DNA of 64,000 nucleotides. Origin: Prosthecomicrobium pneumaticum (GTDB lineage: Bacteria; Pseudomonadota; Alphaproteobacteria; Rhizobiales; Kaistiaceae). How positions within the stretch are numbered: position 1 is the first letter of the stretch; every line of letters begins with the position of its first letter. Under the pieces are notes generated by a model. That model had not been told where the DNA came from. It searched no databases and saw nothing but the letters and a program-made list of their open reading frames with translations. A program made the position numbers and the translations under genes. The stretch covers positions 387,690-451,689 of the forward strand of contig NZ_JACHOO010000003.1 in assembly GCF_014199915.1 (NCBI RefSeq). Reading direction: 5' to 3'. Shown here in pieces: positions 25,383-33,521 of the stretch.

Positions 25383-26330
25383 ATGACCGCAGCGCTCCGC
25401 CCGTTCCTGCGTCACGAGGCGATCCTCTTCGTCCTGCTCGTCGCCGCGCTCTTCGTGCTCGCCGGCCAGTCGGACCGCTTCTTCACGATCGCCAACCTGC
25501 TCAATCAGGGCCGGCTGATGACCGAGATCGGCCTCGTCGCGCTCGCCATGACCTTCGTCATCGTGACCGGCGGCATCGATCTCTCGGTCGGCTCGATCCT
25601 CGGGCTGTGCGCCATCCTGCTCGGCGTGTTCTGGCAGAATCTCGGCCTGCCGCTGCCCCTCGCCATGGGGCTCGCGGTGCTCGTCGGCGGCGTCGCCGGC
25701 CTCGTCAACGGGCTGATCATCACCCGTTTCCGGGTGCCGCCGCTGATCGCCACGCTCGCCACCCTCGCGCTCTATCGCGGCCTCGCCGAAGGCATCAGCC
25801 AGGCCCGCTCGGTGCGCGGCTATCCCGACTGGTTCTTCGTGCTCGGCCAGGGCGACCTCGCCGGCGTGCCGACCCAGCTGTGGATCCTCGGCCTCCTGAC
25901 CCTCGTCGCCGGTGTCGTGCTCGGCATGACCGCCTTCGGCCGGGCGACCTATGCGATCGGCGCCAACGAGACCGCGGCGCGCTTCTCCGGCGTGCCGGTC
26001 GACCGGGTCAAGATCGCCATCTACACCGCCTCCGGCCTCGTCGCCGGGCTCGCCGCCGTGATCTTCGTGTCGCGCGTCTCGACCACCCGCTCCGACATGG
26101 GCACCGGGGTCGAGCTCGATGTGATCACCGCCGTGGTACTCGGCGGCACGTCGATCTTCGGCGGCCGCGGCACCATCATCGGCACGGCGATCGGCCTCGT
26201 GCTCATCCAGGCGCTGAAGAACGGGCTCGCGCTCGCCGGCGTCAAGGGCGACGGCACGATCGTCGTCATCGGCCTCGTGCTCATCCTCGCGATTCTCGCG
26301 AGCAATCTCTTCAGCCGGGAGGACGGCTGA
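25383..26330 (+). CDS. rhaQ: Sugar ABC importer permease (second)
   Basis: The 315-residue product is a second CUT2 permease: VTGGIDLSVGSILGLCAILLG (around residue 60) and VLGGTSIFGGRGTIIGTAIGL (around 255). Only about 35-40% similar by eye to the first, consistent with a heterodimeric channel as in the Rhizobium rhaP/rhaQ pair. Start follows TGAGGAGGCGAGC, an excellent ribosome site. Followed by a 75-base gap then rhaS. Confidence 0.92.
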   Translation: MTAALRPFLRHEAILFVLLVAALFVLAGQSDRFFTIANLLNQGRLMTEIGLVALAMTFVIVTGGIDLSVGSILGLCAILLGVFWQNLGLPLPLAMGLAVLVGGVAGLVNGLIITRFRVPPLIATLATLALYRGLAEGISQARSVRGYPDWFFVLGQGDLAGVPTQLWILGLLTLVAGVVLGMTAFGRATYAIGANETAARFSGVPVDRVKIAIYTASGLVAGLAAVIFVSRVSTTRSDMGTGVELDVITAVVLGGTSIFGGRGTIIGTAIGLVLIQALKNGLALAGVKGDGTIVVIGLVLILAILASNLFSREDG

Positions 26331-26405
26331 GCAGACGGCGACGCCCGCGGGAGGCGGGCGGCGCCGGGGGAACGGCAACGCGACGAAGACGTGGAGGAGA
26401 AGACC

Positions 26406-27512
26406 ATGCTGAAGAAGACACTCGCTTTCGCCCTCGGCCTCGGCCTGATGAGCGGCGCGGCCTATGCGCAGTCGGCCTGGACCGGCGGCGACGACCTGCC
26501 GACCAATCCGCTCGCCTGCGACGGCACGCCGGCCGCGGTCGCGTCGAAGCCCTATGACGGCGGCAGCCCGACCAATGCGCCGGACCGCAAGGGCAAGCCG
26601 CTCAATGTCGTCGATGTGCCGAAGCTGATCGGCATCGGCTATTTCAACGCCACCTCGAAGGGCATCGCCGACGCCGCGGCCGAGCTCGGCAATGTGACGG
26701 CGAAGACAGACGGCCCGACCCAGGCCAATATCGACCAGCAGATCTCGTTCATCGACAACTACATCACCTCGGGCGTCGACGGCATCCTGTTCGCCGCCAA
26801 CGATCCGGTGGCGATCGCCCCGGTGCTCAAGAAGGCGCTCGCCGCCGGCATCAACGTCGTCGGCTACGACGCCAACTCTCAGCCCGACGCCCGCCAGTGG
26901 TTCGTCAACCAGGCCGAGTTCAACGGCATCGCCAAGGCGATGATCGATTCGCTCGCCAAGGAGTCCGGCGAGGACGCTTCGTTCGCCATCGTCACCTCGA
27001 CCTTCACCACGCCGAACCAGGCGCGCTGGATCGCCGAGATGGGGGCCTATGCCGCCAAGTGCCATCCGAACCTGAAGTGGCTCGAGACGGTCGAGGCGCA
27101 GGAGGACAATGTGCTGTCCTTCAACCAGGCGACGACGCTGATCAACAAGTATGGCGACGAGCTGAAGGGCATTCTCGGCATGACCTCGGTCGCCACCCCG
27201 GCCTCGGCCGAAGCGGTGACCCAGGCCGGCAAGTGCGGCTCGATCGCGGTCGTCGGCCTTGCGACGCCGAACGCCATGAAGCCCTATGTCGAGAAGGACT
27301 GCGTCAAGTCGGTCGTGCTGTGGAACCCGGTCGATCTCGGCTATGCGGCGATGTACGTGCTGCGCGCCGTCGCCGACGGCACGCTCGAGCCCGGCGCCAC
27401 CTCCGTCAAGGCCGGCAAGCTCGGCGAGCTGCAGGTGATCAACGGCTCGGAAATCCTGCTCGGCGCGCCCTTCGTCTTCACGAAGGAAAACATCGGCAAT
27501 TTCGACTTCTGA
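26406..27512 (+). CDS. rhaS: Periplasmic sugar-binding protein of the importer
   Basis: The 368-residue product has a Sec signal (MLKKTLAFALGLGLMSGAAYAQ) and a Peripla_BP_4 fold: KLIGIGYFNATSKGI at the start of domain 1, FIDNYITSGVDGILFAANDPVAI (sugar-binding loop) and INVVGYDANSQPDARQWFVNQ. It resembles the rhamnose binding proteins of rhizobia more than ribose or xylose binders. An unusual 45-residue insertion containing Cys-Asp (NPLACDGTP) follows the signal. Start follows GGAGGAGAAGACC. Ligand identity is inferred from the locus. Confidence 0.88.
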   Translation: MLKKTLAFALGLGLMSGAAYAQSAWTGGDDLPTNPLACDGTPAAVASKPYDGGSPTNAPDRKGKPLNVVDVPKLIGIGYFNATSKGIADAAAELGNVTAKTDGPTQANIDQQISFIDNYITSGVDGILFAANDPVAIAPVLKKALAAGINVVGYDANSQPDARQWFVNQAEFNGIAKAMIDSLAKESGEDASFAIVTSTFTTPNQARWIAEMGAYAAKCHPNLKWLETVEAQEDNVLSFNQATTLINKYGDELKGILGMTSVATPASAEAVTQAGKCGSIAVVGLATPNAMKPYVEKDCVKSVVLWNPVDLGYAAMYVLRAVADGTLEPGATSVKAGKLGELQVINGSEILLGAPFVFTKENIGNFDF

Positions 27513-27515
27513 GCC

Positions 27516-27961
27516 CGTTTCCCCTCTCCCGCCTGCGGGGGCAAGAGCAGTTCCCCTCTCCCGCTCGCGGGAGAGGGCTTCGCCTCTTGGTGAGCGAAGC
27601 GAACCTGGATGCGAAGGGTGAGGGTGTTCCGCTTCGTCGGCGGAAGAGAAGACCCTCACCCCGACCCTCTGCCGCGCAGCGGGAGAGGGGGTGGAAACGG
27701 CCTTCTACCGCGAGCGGGAGAGGGGCCTCATCCGCTGCGCTCTTCCGCCCGACCGGTGGTCGGCCGCAGTTCTGCACAGTCCGTGCCGCCCCCTCTCCCG
27801 CGCGCGGGAGAGGGCTTCGCCTCTTGGTGAGCGAAGCGAACCTAGATGCGAAGGGTGAGGGTGTTCTCCTTCGTCGACGGAAGAGAAGACCCTCACCCCG
27901 ACCCTCTCCCGCGCGGCGGGAGAGGGGGTGGAAGCGGCTTTCTACCGCGAAGCGGCAGAGG
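27516..27961. repeat. Tandem pair of ~172-bp GC-rich interspersed repeats
   Basis: Two copies (about 27553-27725 and 27790-27961, 237 bases apart) share the same order: CCCTCTCCCGC...GCGGGAGAGGG hairpin, CTTCGCCTCTTGGTGAGCGA, GATGCGAAGGGTGAGGGTGTT, then ACCCTCACCCCGACCCTCT and a second CGGGAGAGGGG end. A third copy, partly inverted, lies after rhaK. The block fills the 528 bases between rhaS and rhaK with no gene. GCGGGAGAGGG-type hairpins are widespread in intergenic DNA of alphaproteobacteria (established); any activity here is unknown. Confidence 0.85.
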
Positions 27962-28040
27962 GCACGAAGGGCCGTTCGATCTCTGGAGACGTGATGCCGA
28001 TCGTCGCCCCGTCGACCGCCGGAAGAGGCTGAGGCGCGCC

Positions 28041-29417
28041 GTGCCGCGGAGCGCCGTCGCCGTCCTCGACATCGGCAAGACCAATGCGAAGCTCGCCCTT
28101 GTCGACCGGGAGAGCGGCGCGCTCGTCGATCGCATCGCGACACCGAACACGGTCGTGCGCGGCGACGTCTATCCGCATTATGACGTCGAGCGCCTCGCCG
28201 CCTTCCTGTTCGACGGGCTCGCCGCCTTCGCCCGAAACGCGACGATCGAGGTGATCTCGACGACGACGCATGGGGCGGCGGTCGCGCTCCTCGACGCCGA
28301 GGGGCTGGTCCTGCCCATCCTCGATTACGAGCATCCGGGTCCCGATGCGGTCGCGCAGGCCTATCGGAGCCTGCGCGGCGACTTCTGGGAGACCTTTTCG
28401 CCAGACCTTCCGGCCGGGCTCAATGTCGGCCGGCAGCTCTACTGGCTCGAGGAGACCTTTCCCGCCGCCTTCGACCGGGCGAGCGCGATCCTTCTCTATC
28501 CGCAATACTGGGTCTGGCGGCTCTGCGGGGCGCTGGTCTGCGAGCCGACCTCGCTCGGTTGCCACACCGACCTGTGGAACCCGCGGGCGGGCGGCTTCTC
28601 GCGTCTCGCCGTCGATCGCGGCTGGGCGCGGCGGATCCCGCCGCTCGTCCATCCCTCCGATACCGCCGGGCCGATCCGCCCGGAGCTCGCCGACCGGCTC
28701 GGCCTGCCGCGCGGCTGCCGCGTCGTCGCCGGCATCCACGATTCGAATGCCAGCCTGCTGCCGCACATCGTCGCCCGACGGCCGCCCTTCGCGGTGCTCT
28801 CCTCCGGCACATGGCTGATTCATTTCGCGGTCGGCGGCTCGATCGAGGGGCTCGACCCGGCGCGCGACTGCCTCGCCAACACCGATGCCTTCGGCCGCCC
28901 CGTGCCCTCGGCGCGCTATATGGCGGGGCGCGAATACGACATTCTGACCGGCGGCCTGCGGGGCGAGCCGACGCCGGCCGAGATCGCCCGCGTCGTTGCG
29001 GCCGGCATCATGGCGCTGCCGTCATTCGCCGGCCGGACCGGGCCGTTCGGCCTCGGCGAGGGCCGCTGGACGGTCGATCCGGCGACGCTGTCGGCGGGCG
29101 AGCGGATCGCCGCGGCGAGCCTCTACTCCGCGCTCGTCTCGACGACCTGTCTTGCGCTCACCGGGGCGGACGGACCTTCGATCGTCGAGGGGCCGGTCTC
29201 GCGGAACGCCGTCTACCTCGCCGCGCTCGCCCGCCTGACCGGCCGGCCGGTGATCGCCCGGCCCGACGCGACCGGCACCACGGAGGGCGCCGCCCTGCTC
29301 GCCGCCGGCCCGCGGGCGGCACCGCCCCCGCTCGACGACCCCGCCCCGGTCGCGCCCCTGCCGATCGACCTGTCCGCCTATGCGGCGGCGTGGCGAAGGG
29401 CGGCGGAGGAGGGGTAG
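28041..29417 (+). CDS. rhaK: FGGY-family sugar kinase of the rhamnose-type locus
   Basis: The 458-residue product has the ATP-binding start AVLDIGKTNAKLALVD (phosphate 1 motif), TTTHGAAVALLDAEG, CHTDLWNP and the FGGY segments VAGIHDSNAS and LSSGTWLIHF, typical of the rhamnulokinase-related FGGY kinases of rhizobia. It phosphorylates the ketose from rhamnose. In Rhizobium leguminosarum RhaK is also required for transporter activity. I use the GTG at 28041 because it lies right before the domain; no ATG upstream is in frame. Repeats on both sides separate it from rhaS, so it may be expressed at a different level. Confidence 0.85.
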   Translation: MPRSAVAVLDIGKTNAKLALVDRESGALVDRIATPNTVVRGDVYPHYDVERLAAFLFDGLAAFARNATIEVISTTTHGAAVALLDAEGLVLPILDYEHPGPDAVAQAYRSLRGDFWETFSPDLPAGLNVGRQLYWLEETFPAAFDRASAILLYPQYWVWRLCGALVCEPTSLGCHTDLWNPRAGGFSRLAVDRGWARRIPPLVHPSDTAGPIRPELADRLGLPRGCRVVAGIHDSNASLLPHIVARRPPFAVLSSGTWLIHFAVGGSIEGLDPARDCLANTDAFGRPVPSARYMAGREYDILTGGLRGEPTPAEIARVVAAGIMALPSFAGRTGPFGLGEGRWTVDPATLSAGERIAAASLYSALVSTTCLALTGADGPSIVEGPVSRNAVYLAALARLTGRPVIARPDATGTTEGAALLAAGPRAAPPPLDDPAPVAPLPIDLSAYAAAWRRAAEEG

Positions 29418-29483
29418 GGCCACGCCACCGGTTACCTTCCCGCGCGCTGTTGCCCCCTCTTCCGCAAGAACCACGGCCGGGCC

Positions 29484-29783
29484 CGCCCTCTCCCGCCGGC
29501 GAAGTCGGCTGTTGCCGACTTCGCCTTTTCCGCGCTCGGCTCGGCAACAGCCGAGCCGAGTGGGGAGAGGGCGGGGGTGAGGGCTTTTCTTCGGTCGGCT
29601 GAAGAAGAGCACCCTCACCCTTCGCATCTAACCTCGCTTCGCTCGCTAAGATGCGAAGCCCTCTCCCGCGGGGCGGGAGAGGGGCCGGCCGGCCCCTCTC
29701 TGGAGCAGAGGCGGCCCGCCTAGGGGGCGAGGCGCACCCGTTGGACCTCCTCTCCCGCCCCGCGGGAGAGGGTCGGGGTGATG
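29484..29783. repeat. Further GC-rich repeats, one inverted, between rhaK and rpiR
   Basis: This gap without genes contains CCCTCTCCCGCC ends, two hairpins with unusual loops (AAGTCGG...CCGACTT and CGGCTCGG-CAAC-AG-CCGAGCCG around 29502-29560), and at 29609-29670 an inverted copy of the core found twice before rhaK (reading GATGCGAAG...GCGGGAGAGGG on the reverse strand with changes). It ends with CTCTCCCGCCCCGCGGGAGAGGG. The elements may act as a terminator pair between the convergent rhaK and rpiR. Confidence 0.75.
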
Positions 29784-29807
29784 GACTTCCTCGGGTTGAA
29801 GTGCCCT

Positions 29808-30653
29808 CTACGCCTCGCCGCGCAGCCGCTCGAGCGCGGCGAGGCGGTCGCGGGCCGCTTCGCCGCGCTCCGCCACCACGGCGGCGACGAGCGCCTCGGC
29901 GACCGCCATCAGCGCCGCGGAGGAATCCCACACCGAGGGCACGACGACATGCGCCGGCAGCACGTGTTTCGCGACCTTGGAGATCGGCGACAGCCACTGG
30001 TCGGTCATCAGCACGATCGATGCGCCGCGCTCCGCCGCCCGCTCGGCGAGGGCGAGGAGGTCGCGCGAATAGCGGCGGATGTCGAAGATCAACAGCACGT
30101 CGCGGCGGCCGACATCGAGCAGCCGGTCGCGCCAGGCCTCCGGCTGGCCGGTCATGCGGCGGACCTGCGGCCGCAGCACGCGCAGATGCGCGGCCATATA
30201 TTCGGCGAGCGGGTCCGTGAAGCGGCCCCCGAGCAGGTGCAGCGGCCGCCGCGGATCGGCGAGGAGATGCGCCGCGGCGGCGAATTCGGCGCGCGGCAGA
30301 TTGGCCATCGTCTCGGCCAGATTGGCGGCGGCCGCCGCGGTAAAGGCCGCGAGCAGGTCGTCGCCGGCCGCCGCGCCGGCGAGCCCCTTGGTGAGCGGCG
30401 GCGCGGCCCGCGCGGCGAGTTCCGCCTTCAGCGCATCCTGGAAGGCGCCATAGCTCGGGAAACCGAGCTTCGCCACCATGCGCAGGACGGTCGGGGCGGA
30501 GACGCCCGCCGCCTCGCCGAAGCGGGCGGTCGTGTCGAGCCCGGCGAGCGGATAATCGGCAAGCAGACGATGCGCCGCGCGCCGCTCGTTCGGTGTCATC
30601 CGGTCGAGCGCGCGGCGAAGGCTGTCCGCGACCGAGGCCGTCCCGCTCGTCAT
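29808..30653 (-). CDS. MurR/RpiR-family transcriptional regulator
   Basis: The 281-residue product has an N-terminal RpiR helix-turn-helix (MTPNERRAAHRLLADYP, then TTARFGEAAGVSAPTVLRMVAKLGFPSYGAFQDALKAEL) and a SIS sugar-isomerase-like domain from about residue 120 (HLLGGRFTDPLAEYMAAHL, LLIFDIRRYSRDLLALAERAAERGASIVLMTDQWLSPI). It normally senses a small phosphorylated or charged ligand. It is divergent from the amidohydrolase-TRAP-ligase operon, with a near-perfect 23-bp palindrome between them, so it probably controls that operon. Confidence 0.9.
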   Translation of the reverse strand: MTSGTASVADSLRRALDRMTPNERRAAHRLLADYPLAGLDTTARFGEAAGVSAPTVLRMVAKLGFPSYGAFQDALKAELAARAAPPLTKGLAGAAAGDDLLAAFTAAAAANLAETMANLPRAEFAAAAHLLADPRRPLHLLGGRFTDPLAEYMAAHLRVLRPQVRRMTGQPEAWRDRLLDVGRRDVLLIFDIRRYSRDLLALAERAAERGASIVLMTDQWLSPISKVAKHVLPAHVVVPSVWDSSAALMAVAEALVAAVVAERGEAARDRLAALERLRGEA

Positions 30654-30686
30654 CCATGCCTCCTGCCCAATCGGTATGCGTGTGAT

Positions 30687-30709
30687 GCCGTCATTTCAGA
30701 ATTGACGGC
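30687..30709. promoter_or_regulatory. 23-bp near-perfect palindrome, candidate RpiR operator
   Basis: GCCGTCA-T-TTC-A-GAA-T-TGACGGC: ten of eleven base pairs are symmetric. It overlaps a TTGACG (30702-30707) that could be the forward -35, and lies 34 bases before the rpiR start. Position, length and symmetry all suit a regulator of both genes. Regulator identity is inferred. Confidence 0.6.
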
Positions 30710-30794
30710 CTCGGCGCTTATTGTAACGTCTATTCCAGAGCGGCGCACAAGATCGGAAAGCGATCGGCGCCGCGGGAATGCGGGGAAATCGGAC

Positions 30795-31589
30795 GTGACG
30801 TCTGGACTTCTGGCCGAGGGTGAGGCGTCGCCCGTCGAGCGGATCGACGGGACCGGCGGCGCTTATGTCTTCGTCTGCGAACATGCCTCGAACCGGCTGC
30901 CGGCGTCGCTCGGCGATCTCGGCCTGCCGGCCGAGGCGCTGCGCGCGCACATCGCCTGGGACCCCGGCGCCGCGGCGATGACGCGCCGTCTCGCCGCGCA
31001 TTTCTCGGGCGACGCGGTGCTGCAGCGATATTCCCGTCTGGTGGTCGACTGCAACCGCGATCCGGACAGGCCGGACGCGATCAGCACCCTTTCCGAGACG
31101 ACGCCGATCCCCGGCAATGCCGGCCTCTCCGAGGCGGCGCGCGCCGCGCGCATCGCCGGCTGCTGGACGCCCTTCCACGCCGCGGTGGAGGCGCTCGTGA
31201 CCGGGCGGCTCGAGGCCGGGCGGCCGACCGCGCTCGTCACGGTGCACTCCTTCACGCCGGTGTTCCGCGGCGTCGCACGGCCCTGGCATGTCGGCCTGAT
31301 CACGACCGAGGACCGCCGCCTCGCCGATCCGATGCGCGTCGCGCTCGCCGCCGATCCCGCGCTCGTCGTCGGCGACAACGAGCCTTACTCGGCGAAGGAC
31401 CATGTCGACTACACGATCCGCCGGCACGGTCTCCTGCGCGGCATTCCGCACGTCATGATCGAGGTCCGCAACGACCTCGTCGCCGATGCGGCGGGCGTCG
31501 AGGCCTGGGCCGACCGGCTCGCGCGGGCGATCGAGGTCTTCGTCATGCCGGAGGCGGCGATGCAGAACCGGAGCGAGCGGCATGCCTGA
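30795..31589 (+). CDS. N-formylglutamate amidohydrolase-like enzyme
   Basis: The 264-residue product opens after a short tail with AYVFVCEHASNRLPASLG, the family's CEHASN metal-binding signature, then AWDPGAAAM and VVDCNRDPDRPDAI, and later LVTVHSFTPVF (second conserved His region). The known members hydrolyse N-formylglutamate to glutamate and formate (HutG); distant members are used on other glutamyl amides. No hut genes are near. The GTG start at 30795 follows GGGGAAATCGGAC; an ATG in another frame upstream is not usable. Overlaps dctQ by 8 bases. In this operon I suspect it frees glutamate from a gamma-glutamyl product (inference). Confidence 0.82.
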   Translation: MTSGLLAEGEASPVERIDGTGGAYVFVCEHASNRLPASLGDLGLPAEALRAHIAWDPGAAAMTRRLAAHFSGDAVLQRYSRLVVDCNRDPDRPDAISTLSETTPIPGNAGLSEAARAARIAGCWTPFHAAVEALVTGRLEAGRPTALVTVHSFTPVFRGVARPWHVGLITTEDRRLADPMRVALAADPALVVGDNEPYSAKDHVDYTIRRHGLLRGIPHVMIEVRNDLVADAAGVEAWADRLARAIEVFVMPEAAMQNRSERHA

Positions 31590-32094
31590 ACCGATCAAGG
31601 CCTTCGTGCGCGCCGTCGACCGGATCAATCTGGCGGTCGGCCGCTTCGCGATGGGGCTGTTCTTCGTGCTCGCGGCGATCCTGCTGTGGTCGACATTGTC
31701 GCGCGTCGTGCTCGGCGTGCCGGTCAACTGGGCACTCGAAGCCTCGCAATTCGTGCTCTCGGCCTATTACCTGCTCGGCGGCGCCTATTCCTTCCAGCAG
31801 GGCGCGCATGTCCGGATGGATCTCTTCTACGACCGGCTGTCGGCGCGCCGGCGTGCCGTGACCGATGCGATCACCATCCTCTTCGTCATCGCCTTCCTCG
31901 TTGTGCTCCTCGCCGGCGGCATTTCGAGCACGCATTACGCCTTCACCTTCGGGCAGAAGAACTACACCGCCTGGGCGCCGCCGCTCTGGCCGATCAAGCT
32001 CGTCATGACGATCGGCGTGCTGCTCATGCTCCTGCAGGCGATCGCCAGCTTCTTCAAGGATCTCGCGATCGCGCGGGGGAGGCCCTTCGCATGA
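31582..32094 (+). CDS. dctQ: TRAP transporter small permease (DctQ)
   Basis: The 170-residue product has four membrane helices in the DctQ pattern: FAMGLFFVLAAILLWSTLSRVVLG, NWALEASQFVLSAYYLLGGAYSFQQGAHVRMDLFYDRL (family motif GA-H-RMDLFY), and two more. It pairs with the large permease. Start ATG overlaps the amidohydrolase stop, coupling translation. It ends overlapping dctM (ATGA). Confidence 0.93.
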   Translation: MPEPIKAFVRAVDRINLAVGRFAMGLFFVLAAILLWSTLSRVVLGVPVNWALEASQFVLSAYYLLGGAYSFQQGAHVRMDLFYDRLSARRRAVTDAITILFVIAFLVVLLAGGISSTHYAFTFGQKNYTAWAPPLWPIKLVMTIGVLLMLLQAIASFFKDLAIARGRPFA

Positions 32095-33416
32095 GTTCGG
32101 AGCTCATAACGCTCTTCATGTTCGCGACGATGATGCTGCTGCTCGCGACCGGGCAGCGTGTCTTCGGCGTGATCGGCTTCGTCGGCACGATCGCCGCGCT
32201 CTGGCTGTGGGGCGACGGCGCCTTCGAGATGCCGTTCAACGCCACCTTCCAGGTGCTCAACTGGTATCCGCTGATCACCGTGCCCTTCTTCGTCTTCATG
32301 GGCTATGTGCTGTCGGAATCGGGCATCGCCGGCAATCTCTACCGGATGTTCCATGTCTGGTTCGGGCCGGTGCGCGGCGGCCTGGCGCTCGGCACGATCG
32401 GCCTGATGGTGGTGATTTCCTGCATGAACGGCCTGTCGGTCGCCGGCATGGCGATCGGCGCCACCGTGGCGCTGCCGGAACTGCTGCGCCGCCGCTACGA
32501 CAAGGTGCTGATCACCGGCGTGATCCAGGGCGGCTCCTCGCTCGGCATCCTCATTCCTCCGAGCGTCGTCCTCGTTCTCTATGCGATGATCGCCCGCCAG
32601 CCCGTGCTGCAATTGTGGCTCGCCGGTATCCTGCCGGGCCTGCTCATGGCGGGCTTGTTCGCCCTCTATATCTACATACGCTGTCGCATCAATCCGGCCC
32701 TCGGTCCGGCGCTCTCAGCCGAAGAACAGGCGCAGATCAGCTGGCGGCAGAGGCTCTCGCTGCTGCGCGAGGGGCTGCTGCCGCTCGCCGTGTTCGGCGT
32801 CATGATGGGGCTGTTCCTCACCGGCGTGACGAGCCTTGTCGAGAGCTCGGCGGTCGGCGCGCTGCTCGCCACGCTCGCTGCGGCGGTCGAGCGGCGGCTG
32901 ACGTGGAAGGTGCTCGAAATCTCGACCCGGAACACGCTGACGATCAGCTGCATGTTCCTCTGGATCATTCTCGGCGCGCTCTGCTTTTCCTCCGTCTATG
33001 ACGGGCTCGGCGCGGTCAAGGCGATCGGCAATCTGCTTCTGAACAGCTGGGATCTGTCGCCCTGGACGATCCTCGTGCTGATGCTGCTCTCCTTCATCGT
33101 GATGGGGATGTTCCTCGACGATACGGCGATGCTCGTCATCGTCGCGCCGCTCTACATCCCGCTCGTCCGGCAGCTCGGCTTCGATGCGATCTGGTTCGGC
33201 ATCCTCTACACGATCACCTGCCAGATCGCCTACATCACCCCGCCCTTCGGCTATAACCTCTTCCTGATGCGCGCGCTGGCGCCGCCCGAGATCACGCTGG
33301 GCGACATCTATCGGTCGATCGTTCCTTTCGCCCTGCTGATGGTTCTCACCATTGTCATTCTGATGATCTTTCCGCAGATCGCGCTCTGGCTGCCGCATCT
33401 CTATTCCGGCCGGTGA
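32091..33416 (+). CDS. dctM: TRAP transporter large permease (DctM)
   Basis: The 441-residue product has about 12 membrane helices and the DctM landmarks VPFFVFMGYVLSESGIA (around residue 65), GLALGTIGLMVV, GGSSLGILIPPSVVLVLYA (around 150) and FIVMGMFLDDTAMLVIVAPLYIPL (around 345). With DctQ and DctP it imports an organic anion or polar compound using the sodium or proton gradient. Confidence 0.94.
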   Translation: MSSELITLFMFATMMLLLATGQRVFGVIGFVGTIAALWLWGDGAFEMPFNATFQVLNWYPLITVPFFVFMGYVLSESGIAGNLYRMFHVWFGPVRGGLALGTIGLMVVISCMNGLSVAGMAIGATVALPELLRRRYDKVLITGVIQGGSSLGILIPPSVVLVLYAMIARQPVLQLWLAGILPGLLMAGLFALYIYIRCRINPALGPALSAEEQAQISWRQRLSLLREGLLPLAVFGVMMGLFLTGVTSLVESSAVGALLATLAAAVERRLTWKVLEISTRNTLTISCMFLWIILGALCFSSVYDGLGAVKAIGNLLLNSWDLSPWTILVLMLLSFIVMGMFLDDTAMLVIVAPLYIPLVRQLGFDAIWFGILYTITCQIAYITPPFGYNLFLMRALAPPEITLGDIYRSIVPFALLMVLTIVILMIFPQIALWLPHLYSGR

Positions 33417-33521
33417 GCCACCAGAGGAGACCTCGAGCGTCGAGTTACTTCCATTTTTTCTACCGGCGGGACGGGGCCTCCGCATCCCGCCGAGGCGACG
33501 ACAACAAAGGAGACAGGGAAG

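Noticed and set aside
27516-27961. Insertion sequence or CRISPR
   Set aside because: No transposase, no regular spacers; the copies are non-coding hairpin repeats.
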